A stretch of DNA of 50,080 bases from a bacterium (GTDB taxonomy: Bacteria > Cyanobacteriota > Vampirovibrionia > Gastranaerophilales > Gastranaerophilaceae): contig JAFXYZ010000002.1 of NCBI GenBank assembly GCA_017541465.1, positions 1 through 50,080 on the forward strand, given 5' to 3'. The notes under the pieces are model-generated. The model had not been told where the DNA came from and ran no database searches. It was given only the letters and a program-made list of their open reading frames with translations. A program made the position numbers and the translations under genes. Each line of letters begins with the position of its first letter. Position 1 is the first letter of the stretch. Positions 7,889 to 15,192 of this stretch are shown here, piece after piece.

Positions 7889-7928
7889 AGAATAACACCC
7901 GCATTTGATTATGTCAATACATAATCAA
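7889..7928 (-). promoter_or_regulatory. Promoter with palindromic operator for the RHH-NifX gene
   Basis: TTGATTATG (7905-7913) and CATAATCAA (7920-7928) are perfect 9-bp inverted repeats separated by 6 bases. On the minus strand a consensus -35 TTGACA (7917-7912) lies inside the palindrome. Seventeen bases further is TATTCT (7894-7889) as -10. Transcription would then begin at or next to the ATG at 7882, giving a leaderless message. A repressor bound to the palindrome would block the -35, so autoregulation by the encoded ribbon-helix-helix domain is likely. Confidence 0.65.
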
Positions 7929-7937
7929 GATAATATT

Positions 7938-8107
7938 TTATGCAACTTTGAGACCTAACACCATTCTCATATTGCAATATTCTTGGGTGGATTGTTTCAT
8001 AACAGATACAATCCTGTGATATATATTATTATTGGGTTCCCAAATAGTAATCTTATCGACACCATAAAGAGTGTGATGACTTTGGTCATTACCCTCTTTA
8101 TTTTATC
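7938..8107 (-). pseudogene. Copy 2 of the duplicated coding element
   Basis: The minus strand encodes LYGVDKITIWEPNNNIYHRI and on through VSVMKQSTQEYCNMRMVLGLKVA, matching copy 1 apart from a clean 33-base (11-codon) in-frame gap. An in-frame stop precedes the conserved part and no ATG exists before the VMKQ region, so it looks like a gene remnant. It lies upstream of the RHH-NifX gene and copy 1 lies downstream, both in the same orientation as that gene. Confidence 0.5.
8066..8105 (+). terminator. Terminator-like hairpin within repeat copy 2
   Basis: AAAGAGTGTGATGAC (8066-8080) pairs with GTCATTACCCTCTTT (8085-8099) in 14 of 15 positions around a TTTG loop, then ATTTT follows. Arm sequences differ from copy 1 but pairing is kept. 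No plus-strand gene lies between the two copies, so its substrate transcript is unclear. Confidence 0.5.
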
Positions 8108-8181
8108 AATTTTTTCAATAAGTCCGTTTCTGACATAGTTATATTTTATGATATTATTGAAAACAGATAAAAAGGCGGTTT

Positions 8182-8604
8182 ATGAAAAAAGTTTTTGTAT
8201 TGTTCTTATTCGTTTTTGTTACTTCACTTAGTGCTTTTGCTTCAGACATCAGATACGGTTATAATAACCACGGACAATATGTTCCGACACACTACGGTTC
8301 AGACAGAATTGAATACGGATATAACAACCACGGAGAATATGTACCGAAATCAGTCGGCAGTCAAAAAATCGAATACGGCTACAATAACCACGGCGAATAT
8401 GTACCAAAATCAATCGGAGGTCAAAGAATCGAATACGGCTACAATAACCACGGCGAATATGTACCAAAATCAATCGGCAGTCAAAGAATCGAATATGGTT
8501 ACAATAATCACGGGGAATATGTACCAAAATCAATCGGAGGTCAATCCGTAAACTACGGATATAACAACCACGGGCAATATGTAATTAAAGGTATCGGTAA
8601 ATAA
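8182..8604 (+). CDS. Secreted protein of six YGYNNHG repeats
   Basis: The start has a signal peptide (KKVFVLFLFVFVTSLSAFAS, cleavage near residue 21). The remaining protein is six tandem units of 20 residues, consensus IEYGYNNHGEYVPKSIGGQR, the last one shortened to 18. Units 2 to 5 differ by only a few residues (SVGSQK, SIGGQR, SIGSQR, SIGGQS); units 1 and 6 are more diverged, as is usual for array ends. Every unit keeps YGYNNHG, a Tyr-Val pair and a terminal glycine. There is no lipobox or membrane anchor. The protein is likely exported across the inner membrane; its function is unknown. The aromatic-glycine pattern resembles short surface or carbohydrate-binding repeats, but I can name no family. 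A GGCGG ribosome site precedes the ATG weakly. Confidence 0.85.
   Translation: MKKVFVLFLFVFVTSLSAFASDIRYGYNNHGQYVPTHYGSDRIEYGYNNHGEYVPKSVGSQKIEYGYNNHGEYVPKSIGGQRIEYGYNNHGEYVPKSIGSQRIEYGYNNHGEYVPKSIGGQSVNYGYNNHGQYVIKGIGK
8248..8601 (+). repeat. Six 60-bp in-frame tandem repeats
   Basis: The period is exactly 60 bases and the core codes YGYNNHG(Q/E)YVP. Copies 3 to 5 are nearly identical at the DNA level, with changes mainly at third codon positions. The array is entirely inside the coding sequence, so copy number could change by slippage or recombination without frameshift. Confidence 0.9.
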
Positions 8605-8619
8605 CTGACATTTTGATAA

Positions 8620-8676
8620 GCAGGGCGGACTTCAGTCCACAAAAATTCAAGCAGGCAGACTAAAGTCTACCCTACG
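8620..8676. repeat. Inverted pair of REP-like palindromes
   Basis: The plus strand begins GCAGGGCGGACTTCAGTCC (hairpin GGACT-TC-AGTCC) and the minus strand from 8676 begins CGTAGGGTAGACTTTAGTCT (hairpin AGACT-TT-AGTCT). The two units face each other about 15 bases apart, the arrangement known as a BIME. The minus-strand unit carries the GTAG end seen at 6977-7002 and 47569-47592. Confidence 0.55.
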
Positions 8677-8707
8677 ACTGCTGACTACAATATTAATACC
8701 ATATTCC

Positions 8708-8736
8708 TTGCCTCAAACTAAAAAAAATAGTTTAAT
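8708..8736 (+). promoter_or_regulatory. Promoter of the autotransporter gene
   Basis: TTGCCT (8708-8713) and TTTAAT (8731-8736) are separated by 17 bases. The spacer is A-rich, and AAACTA...TAGTTT forms an inverted repeat across it. The start codon lies 38 bases downstream, after a GAGGGTGAAGAAG ribosome site region. Confidence 0.45.
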
Positions 8737-8773
8737 ATTAACTATAAGCAGTTGAGGGTGAAGAAGATTTAAA

Positions 8774-11700
8774 ATGAAAAAGAATTTATTATTACTTGCA
8801 GTAACATATTTATCATTAAACACAATAGCATTCGGATATGATACATATTACCTTCCGGATACAACGCCATATACTTATCAATTCAATATTTACAGAGAAG
8901 GAGAAGTCTTTGATAATGATATGGGTCCAAGTACTTTTAATTTAACCGACAGGCATTTAACCCCCCTTAATATATCCGCACTGACCTGGAAGGAAATATT
9001 AAATGTAAACCCTTCAACTCCTGCCATATATGCCGTAGGTTCGGTTGATGAATATAATGCTTTTGCTTCAAGTCCTTATGTTACGGTTTCCGAAAATCCT
9101 TATAAAATATCCTTGGTAAATGCAATTTTAAATAACAAGACTATAACAACCCCGCCGAGCGAACTTGAACCTTTTATATCTGACGGTCGAATATTTATCG
9201 GGCTTGGCGCAACAAAAGATGCACCGGGCTGGGCTGTATTCAAGGGAAAAAGCGCACTCTACCATGAATATCTGCCTGATTTATACTCCATTTCGACACA
9301 CGAAATAATGCACTCTCTCGGTTTATCATCAGCTGCTGCAAAATATAAACAGGGAGATAATACCTATTATTTTTCAAAAGATTCCACCGACCCGTTAGGT
9401 ATTCACGATTATTATTTAAGAATATACAAGGGAAACCCCGATGCTCCGTTTGATGCAACAAAAGAACTAAAGACCGAAAATGGAATGGCGCTTGATTCAG
9501 AGAATTTTGATGCTTTAACGTATTCACCTTATTTTGTCGGTGAAAATACTCTGAAAGTTCTTTCAGGCAAAGACAATGCTGCAGATGCAAAAACAGCAAT
9601 AATAAATAACGGCGGAATATTAAACTATTCAATGGCGTACGATAACGAGAAAAATCCCGAAGCAACGGTATTTAAAAAAGTGTTTGGTCTGCCTATTCAC
9701 CCTACGGATAACCCTGAAAAAGATTCTTATGACTTATCCCATATAGAACTCAGAAACAGTTTTATGTCCCATCAGTCCTTCAGAAACTGGATATTCCCGA
9801 TGGAAGCAGAACAGGCATATCTGAAAGATATAGGATATAATGTTGATTTAAGAAAATATTTCGGTAAATCTTATTATCTGAATAATGTAACCGATACATA
9901 TACCCTCGGATACAGCGAATGGGATGGAACTTCATATACAATGAATCCCTCTCAGATTGATCAGGGTGTCGGTATTCATATATACGGTAATAACAATAAT
10001 ATCACTCAGGCAGCCAATTCAATTAACACCGAAGGAACAGGTTCATTCGGTGTCAGAATTGACGGTGTAGGCAACACATATACGCTTGACAGTTCGGCTG
10101 ATATAATAACGAACGGAGATAACTCTATCGGTATTGGAGCAACCTGGGGTAAAGGCCATACAATCAATGTATCAAATGGTTCAACTGTACAGGCAAACGG
10201 AAAGGACGGCATTGCCGTAAGTTTTGATTTTGGTGAAAGCCTTTTTGGTTCAAGCAGCGACAAAAGAGGCTCTTATATATACTATGATGAAGAATTCAAA
10301 GAAAATTATTCACCCTCAGTTGAAACGCAGGGAGCTCTTGTTGAAAATTTCAACACCTCTGGAACTTTGGAAGGTAAGGCTGCCGCAATTTATATCTCGG
10401 ATAATGCTTACGTTAAAAACATAAACATTAATAACAATTCAGTAATTAACGGTGATATTATCTCAAAATGGAATTCCGTAACCTCGGGAACAGCCGATGT
10501 TTTAAGGAAAAATGCAAGTGGCGAATGGGCTAGCGTTGACAAAGACAGAATAGAAGAAATTTATTTCACAAACCTCAATTTCAGCGGAACAACAAATGTA
10601 AACGGTAACATTGACGGTTCTAATGATACCTTCAATACCCTTGTGATGAACAATACGGGTAATCTCAATTTTAACGGTGAAATTTTCAACATTTATACCT
10701 TAGGCAATACGGGAACAATCAATTTTATAAACACCGAAAAAAGCATGGAATTAGGTATTCAAAACGGTGCCGTTACGGGAAACGGAACACTTGTATTTAA
10801 TAAGGGCGTATCCCTCAACGGTGTAAACTATATCGAAAATACGGTTGATATTAATAATACATTTATTTCGCTTATCGGTGATTCTAAGGACAGAGTAAAC
10901 ATTTCAAAATTAAATTCCGATAATGCGGATTTGTATCTTGACTATGGCGACACTTTTGTACTTCAGAATGATTCTGACGCAGGACGAAATCAGCTGACAC
11001 TGAAGCAAATTGCAGTAGGCGAAGAAAATGCAAAAAATCTTGATTCCGTAAATCAGGTTAAATTATTTGAAGAAAAAACTCCGACAACACCTGCCGCAAT
11101 AACACTTGATGTTAACACAAGCGCCTCGGGAACAAATTTTTATTATAACAAAAATAAATATACTTTTTCTCAGGACACCACGGACAAAAGTTATTTAAAA
11201 ATAACGAAAGACGCAGGAAACTATGAAGTTTCAGATGCGATAGCAGATCCGACTTCCGCAAACTATATAGTCACAGACTCTGAGACCGTAACAAAAGATT
11301 TGGGAACGGTTCAGGGTGATTTCTTTGAAATTTCGGGCGAAGAGCTCAATGCAAAAGGTAATAAAGGTTTGGTCGTTGATGGCTCAACGAATTCAAAAAC
11401 CATCTTAAAAACCGATATAATAGGTGCTTCAGACAGCAGTATTGTTATGAAAAATAATGCTAATATGCTAATTGATGCAAATGATGATGATATTGAAATT
11501 GCAACACCCGATAAGACCGCAGTGATAATCGATAATTCAGAGTTATATGCAAATGCAGAAAATAACGAAATTTCATTTAAAGGTGATATTGTCGGACTAA
11601 ATACGAACACAAAAAACATAGTTGCTTTAGGCGGAAATGAAGTTAATCTCAATAAAGTCGATAATGTTGTTATCTCAACCCAGGCAAAGACAGCAAATCT

Positions 11701-13183
11701 GAACGATACTTCAACCGATACGATATGGCAGATTTCAGACGGACTGATGAATGTAGGTAATGATAACTTCTTATCATCGGACGGAACAAACAAAATCCTT
11801 GCTGACGGCGGAGCAATAAATTTTGCGAACAACAGAGCAAGTGATATTAATTTATCCCAAATGACTTTAAATACTGATTTAAATACCTCAATTGATGTTG
11901 ATTTATTATCACTTGAGGCAGACAAATTTGTTTTTGCAAATCAAAATGATTTGGTAACGAACGGAAACGGCATAAAGATTTCAAATATAAACTTGGTAAA
12001 CCCCAAAACTGCACTATATAACCCTTCTTATAATATTCCGTTTGTAAACCCCGCTTATAATAACAAAAATCTTCTTACCTCTGTTGATTATGAAGGAACA
12101 AATCAGGTATTAACACCTGTCTTCAAATATAATCTGGGATACACAGAAGACGGAACGCAGGGTGATTTTGTTCTTTCAAGAGGTTCAACTGAAAATTATG
12201 AAAGTTATAACCCTTCGGTCTTTGCAGCACCTGTTGCCGCGCAGCTCGGAGGATATTTTGCCCAGTTAAACAGTTACGATGAAGCCTTCCACAATATGGA
12301 TGCCTACACAACTCTTCCGAGAGCGCAAAGACTCGCATTAAAATACCAAAACAAGTATGCGGCAGCGGACTCAGGGCTTGTATATGATTCGACTCTCTTT
12401 AAAGAAGAAAGGCCTGATGCCTGGTTCAGACCTTACACAACCTTTGAAAACGTCAGACTTGACAACGGACCGAAGGTTTCAAACATAATGTACGGTAATT
12501 TTATGGGCGGTGATTCTCCGTTAATTAATTTAGGACACGGCTGGGAGGGTAAATTCGGCGGTTATGTCGGATATAACGGTTCTCATCAGACCTTTAACGG
12601 GGTAAGCATGTATCAAAATGGCGGTACAATGGGCGGAATCGGAGTATTTTACAAAGGAAACTTCTTTACCGGCCTAACCTCAAACATGGGTGCAAGCGCT
12701 GTTTCAGCAAGCACAATGTACGGAAGAGAAAACTTCGCAATGATGATGTCGGGAGGCGCAAGCAAAACAGGGTATAACTTTGAATTTAAAGAAGGGAAAT
12801 ACATTCTTCAACCCAGCTGGTTAATGTCATATTCTCTTATAAATACCTTTGAATATAATAATGCGGCAGGTGTGACCATTGATTCCGATTATATGCTTGC
12901 TCTTCAGCTTCAGCCTGAACTAAAATTTATAGGAAATTTGAAAAACGGTTGGCAACCTTACGCAAGTGTTGCTATGGTATGGAATATAATGGATAAGACG
13001 AAGTTCAGCGCAAATGATGTTTCGCTCCCCGAGTTATCGGTTCAGCCTTATGTCAGATATGGTTTAGGTATAAGAAAAAACTGGGGCGAAAGGTTTACAG
13101 GCTTCTTCCAGTCTTATGTAACAAACGGAGGAAGAACAGGTGTAGGCTTATCAGCAGGCTTCCGCTGGGCTATCGGAAAATAA
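8774..13183 (+). CDS. Giant autotransporter with N-terminal HExxH protease-like domain
   Basis: This 1469-residue protein starts with a signal peptide (KNLLLLAVTYLSLNTIAFGY). Around residue 176 it has THEIMHSLGLSS, an HExxH zinc-protease motif extended to HExxHxxG; the third metzincin ligand position is Ser, so the third ligand must lie elsewhere or activity is lost. Residues about 390 to 1180 are rich in Asn, Gly, Ser and Thr with repeating NGxxxI/VxxN strands, consistent with a beta-helix passenger. From about residue 1213 (PDAWFRPYTTFENV) to the end (SAGFRWAIGK) it has the alternating aromatic and glycine pattern of an autotransporter beta-barrel. The passenger would be displayed on or released from the outer membrane. 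It ends at a bidirectional terminator. Confidence 0.85.
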   Translation: MKKNLLLLAVTYLSLNTIAFGYDTYYLPDTTPYTYQFNIYREGEVFDNDMGPSTFNLTDRHLTPLNISALTWKEILNVNPSTPAIYAVGSVDEYNAFASSPYVTVSENPYKISLVNAILNNKTITTPPSELEPFISDGRIFIGLGATKDAPGWAVFKGKSALYHEYLPDLYSISTHEIMHSLGLSSAAAKYKQGDNTYYFSKDSTDPLGIHDYYLRIYKGNPDAPFDATKELKTENGMALDSENFDALTYSPYFVGENTLKVLSGKDNAADAKTAIINNGGILNYSMAYDNEKNPEATVFKKVFGLPIHPTDNPEKDSYDLSHIELRNSFMSHQSFRNWIFPMEAEQAYLKDIGYNVDLRKYFGKSYYLNNVTDTYTLGYSEWDGTSYTMNPSQIDQGVGIHIYGNNNNITQAANSINTEGTGSFGVRIDGVGNTYTLDSSADIITNGDNSIGIGATWGKGHTINVSNGSTVQANGKDGIAVSFDFGESLFGSSSDKRGSYIYYDEEFKENYSPSVETQGALVENFNTSGTLEGKAAAIYISDNAYVKNININNNSVINGDIISKWNSVTSGTADVLRKNASGEWASVDKDRIEEIYFTNLNFSGTTNVNGNIDGSNDTFNTLVMNNTGNLNFNGEIFNIYTLGNTGTINFINTEKSMELGIQNGAVTGNGTLVFNKGVSLNGVNYIENTVDINNTFISLIGDSKDRVNISKLNSDNADLYLDYGDTFVLQNDSDAGRNQLTLKQIAVGEENAKNLDSVNQVKLFEEKTPTTPAAITLDVNTSASGTNFYYNKNKYTFSQDTTDKSYLKITKDAGNYEVSDAIADPTSANYIVTDSETVTKDLGTVQGDFFEISGEELNAKGNKGLVVDGSTNSKTILKTDIIGASDSSIVMKNNANMLIDANDDDIEIATPDKTAVIIDNSELYANAENNEISFKGDIVGLNTNTKNIVALGGNEVNLNKVDNVVISTQAKTANLNDTSTDTIWQISDGLMNVGNDNFLSSDGTNKILADGGAINFANNRASDINLSQMTLNTDLNTSIDVDLLSLEADKFVFANQNDLVTNGNGIKISNINLVNPKTALYNPSYNIPFVNPAYNNKNLLTSVDYEGTNQVLTPVFKYNLGYTEDGTQGDFVLSRGSTENYESYNPSVFAAPVAAQLGGYFAQLNSYDEAFHNMDAYTTLPRAQRLALKYQNKYAAADSGLVYDSTLFKEERPDAWFRPYTTFENVRLDNGPKVSNIMYGNFMGGDSPLINLGHGWEGKFGGYVGYNGSHQTFNGVSMYQNGGTMGGIGVFYKGNFFTGLTSNMGASAVSASTMYGRENFAMMMSGGASKTGYNFEFKEGKYILQPSWLMSYSLINTFEYNNAAGVTIDSDYMLALQLQPELKFIGNLKNGWQPYASVAMVWNIMDKTKFSANDVSLPELSVQPYVRYGLGIRKNWGERFTGFFQSYVTNGGRTGVGLSAGFRWAIGK

Positions 13184-13218
13184 AAATCAGTTCGGGAATA
13201 TTTATAAAAAAAAGAATG

Positions 13219-13250
13219 AGGTGCGCAAAATGGCGCACCTTATTTATTTG
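13219..13250. terminator. Bidirectional terminator between autotransporter and MFS transporter
   Basis: AGGTGCGC (13219-13226) and GCGCACCT (13233-13240) form a perfect stem with a 6-nt loop. T-rich sequence follows on the plus side and the complementary A-rich tract precedes it, so it can serve both converging genes. Confidence 0.8.
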
Positions 13251-13252
13251 TT

Positions 13253-14608
13253 TTAAAACTTTCTCGGGTTTACGCCGTTTATCCAGTTAACTTCAATTTT
13301 CTCAAGAGATATACCTTTGGTTTCGGGAACAAAATAGTAAACAAATATTATACAGAAGAAGGAAACAACCCCGAAGCCCCAGAAGGTCCAGTCTCCTCCG
13401 ATTTTTTCGAGCAGGATAGGGAAACTGTAAACGACAAAGAAATTAAACGCAAAGTTTGCAACAGTACAGATACTCATCGCAATTCCGCGTATTTTAAGAG
13501 GAAAAACTTCGGATATAAGAATCCAGCCGATAGGCCCTAAGCTCATTGCAAAGCAGATTATATAGGATATAAGACTTCCGACCGTTACCCATTTTAAGTT
13601 TTCACCGAAGTAATCACCGAACGCAAACCCTGAACCGAGGGCGAATAAACTGAGCATTACCCCTGTCAAACCAAAATATAATAAGGGTTTTCTTCCAAGC
13701 TTGTCCGTAAAGAACAAAGCAACGATAGTCATAAGGAAATTGACAATACCTATACCCGTTGTCGCGTAAATTGCGGTGATGTTGCTGTCAAACCCCGCGC
13801 TCTTAAAGATTGTCGGGGCATAGTAAATAATGGTATTTATACCTGTACAAATCTGGGCAAACATAATTCCTATACCGACAACAAACGGCATAATCATCCA
13901 TTTTTGGAATCTGAACTTTTCGCCGTCGTTATTATCCTGAAGGGTTAATTTTACCGCTTCAATTTCTTTTTCAGCATCTTCATTCGGTTCTATTGCGGCA
14001 AAAACCTTTTTAGCCTCTTCATCTCTGCCTTTTCTGACGAGCCAGCGCGGAGTATCACTCATAAAGCACATACCGATGAATAATACTAACCCGGGAACAA
14101 CACCTGCAAAGAGCATCCAGCGCCAGTTATGGACTGCGCCGGCAAATACGGCATTAATAAAGTAAGAGAACAAGATACCTGCCGTAACCGCCCACTGATA
14201 CAGTGATACAAGTGTTCCTCTGAGATGTTTGGGCGAAACTTCCGATAAATAGAGGGGAACAACAAAATTAACTATCCCGACCGCAAACCCGACAAAAATT
14301 CTTGATATTATTAAGACGAAAGGATTAGGAGCAAAGGAGCATAAGACCGAACCTAAAACGAAGATAACGGCAGTCGCCATAATGATTTTTTTACGGCCGA
14401 AGATGTCTGCCAAAATGCCGTTTGTGGCGGCACCGATGACCGCACCGATTAAAACGGCGCTGACTATCATTCCCTGCGCTGAGGCTGTTAAGTTCCAGGT
14501 TTCTTCGATGAATAACAAAGCCCCTGAAATAACCCCGGTATCATACCCCGAGAGTAAACCGCCCAAAGATGCAATGACTGCAATAACATACAACCACAAA
14601 TACTTCAT
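13253..14608 (-). CDS. MFS sugar:proton symporter (sugar porter family)
   Basis: The 451-residue protein has twelve predicted membrane segments. Sugar porter signatures are present: GGLLSGYDTGVISGAL in the first segment, the RGTLVSLYQWAVTAGIL region after segment 4, ADIFGRKK and DKLGRKP in the two symmetric loops, and PETKGISLEKIE at the C-terminus. It is close in type to XylE, GalP and AraE, which import pentoses or hexoses with protons. The exact sugar cannot be read from the sequence. It is a single-gene unit between two non-metabolic genes, so context does not help. Confidence 0.9.
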   Translation of the reverse strand: MKYLWLYVIAVIASLGGLLSGYDTGVISGALLFIEETWNLTASAQGMIVSAVLIGAVIGAATNGILADIFGRKKIIMATAVIFVLGSVLCSFAPNPFVLIISRIFVGFAVGIVNFVVPLYLSEVSPKHLRGTLVSLYQWAVTAGILFSYFINAVFAGAVHNWRWMLFAGVVPGLVLFIGMCFMSDTPRWLVRKGRDEEAKKVFAAIEPNEDAEKEIEAVKLTLQDNNDGEKFRFQKWMIMPFVVGIGIMFAQICTGINTIIYYAPTIFKSAGFDSNITAIYATTGIGIVNFLMTIVALFFTDKLGRKPLLYFGLTGVMLSLFALGSGFAFGDYFGENLKWVTVGSLISYIICFAMSLGPIGWILISEVFPLKIRGIAMSICTVANFAFNFFVVYSFPILLEKIGGDWTFWGFGVVSFFCIIFVYYFVPETKGISLEKIEVNWINGVNPRKF

Positions 14609-14680
14609 AAACTACCCTTTAATAAACACACTTATTATTTTAACATATTTTTTAAGTGAAGGTAAGTAGCTAAAAAACAA

Positions 14681-15043
14681 TTATACCCTATTGTTCTTTC
14701 TTTTTTTCTCTTTGGCTTTTTGGGCTTCATATTTTTGGAATTCTTCACCAAAGCGCTGCCTGATGGCTTCTTCAAGAAGAAGTTGATGAGTTCTCATCCT
14801 CCCTATCCTCTGGAGGGTTTTCTGTTCGTTCGTAGGATCGCTGGATTTCCAGATTCTCGCAAGTTTTTTATCCGCAGTTTCAATTTCCTCTTTTAAGCGG
14901 TCGAGTTCTTCATACATTTCAATGCAGGTGGGCGGTTCTTTAGAATCCCTGATAATTTTAATCGCAGGACTGTTCTCAAATTCATCCTTCGGAACTTTTA
15001 ACATCTTAAATGATATTGTGTTCATCTGAACTCTTTGTATCAT
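14681..15043 (-). CDS. Uncharacterised coiled-coil protein
   Basis: This is a 120-residue protein with no signal peptide or membrane segment. Residues 40 to 115 are strongly helical and charged (EELDRLKEEIETADKKLARI and HQLLLEEAIRQRF), ending in a basic tail (KAKEKKRKNNRV). This suggests a coiled coil with possible nucleic-acid contact. I recognise no family. Its promoter lies inside an inverted repeat just upstream, so it may be a regulated gene. It stands alone between the MFS transporter and the divergently transcribed aroC operon. Confidence 0.65.
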   Translation of the reverse strand: MIQRVQMNTISFKMLKVPKDEFENSPAIKIIRDSKEPPTCIEMYEELDRLKEEIETADKKLARIWKSSDPTNEQKTLQRIGRMRTHQLLLEEAIRQRFGEEFQKYEAQKAKEKKRKNNRV

Positions 15044-15052
15044 ATAAACCCC

Positions 15053-15083
15053 TTACGATTTCATTATAAAACAAAAATCGTAA
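15053..15083 (-). promoter_or_regulatory. Inverted repeat framing the -10 box of the coiled-coil protein gene
   Basis: TTACGATTT (15053-15061) and AAATCGTAA (15075-15083) are perfect 9-bp inverted repeats. Between them the minus strand reads TATAAT (15068-15063), 20 bases before the start codon. This is the geometry of a repressor operator over a promoter. Confidence 0.5.
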
Positions 15084-15139
15084 AAACAATAATTGCGTAA
15101 ATAAATAAAAACGGCTAAATATTTTTTAATATACTGATA

Positions 15140-15168
15140 TTGTCAAAGTCGGGTTTTCTCTTTAAAAT
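15140..15168 (+). promoter_or_regulatory. Promoter of the aroC-aroK-aroB operon
   Basis: TTGTCA (15140-15145) and TAAAAT (15163-15168) are separated by exactly 17 bases and lie 24 bases before the aroC start codon. Confidence 0.65.
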
Positions 15169-15192
15169 AGAAATATATTCAGAGGATAATTT

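Noticed and set aside
8195-8551. Additional open frames on both strands inside the YGYNNHG gene
   Set aside because: A repeat whose period is a multiple of three keeps every frame open; only the frame with a signal peptide and ribosome-proximal start is credible.
8248-8601. CRISPR array
   Set aside because: The 60-bp units are contiguous, without unique spacers, and lie entirely inside a coding frame.
11311-11925. A 204-residue minus-strand gene inside the autotransporter
   Set aside because: Its composition is the complement of the Asn/Asp-rich passenger repeats and it has no ribosome site or recognisable domain.
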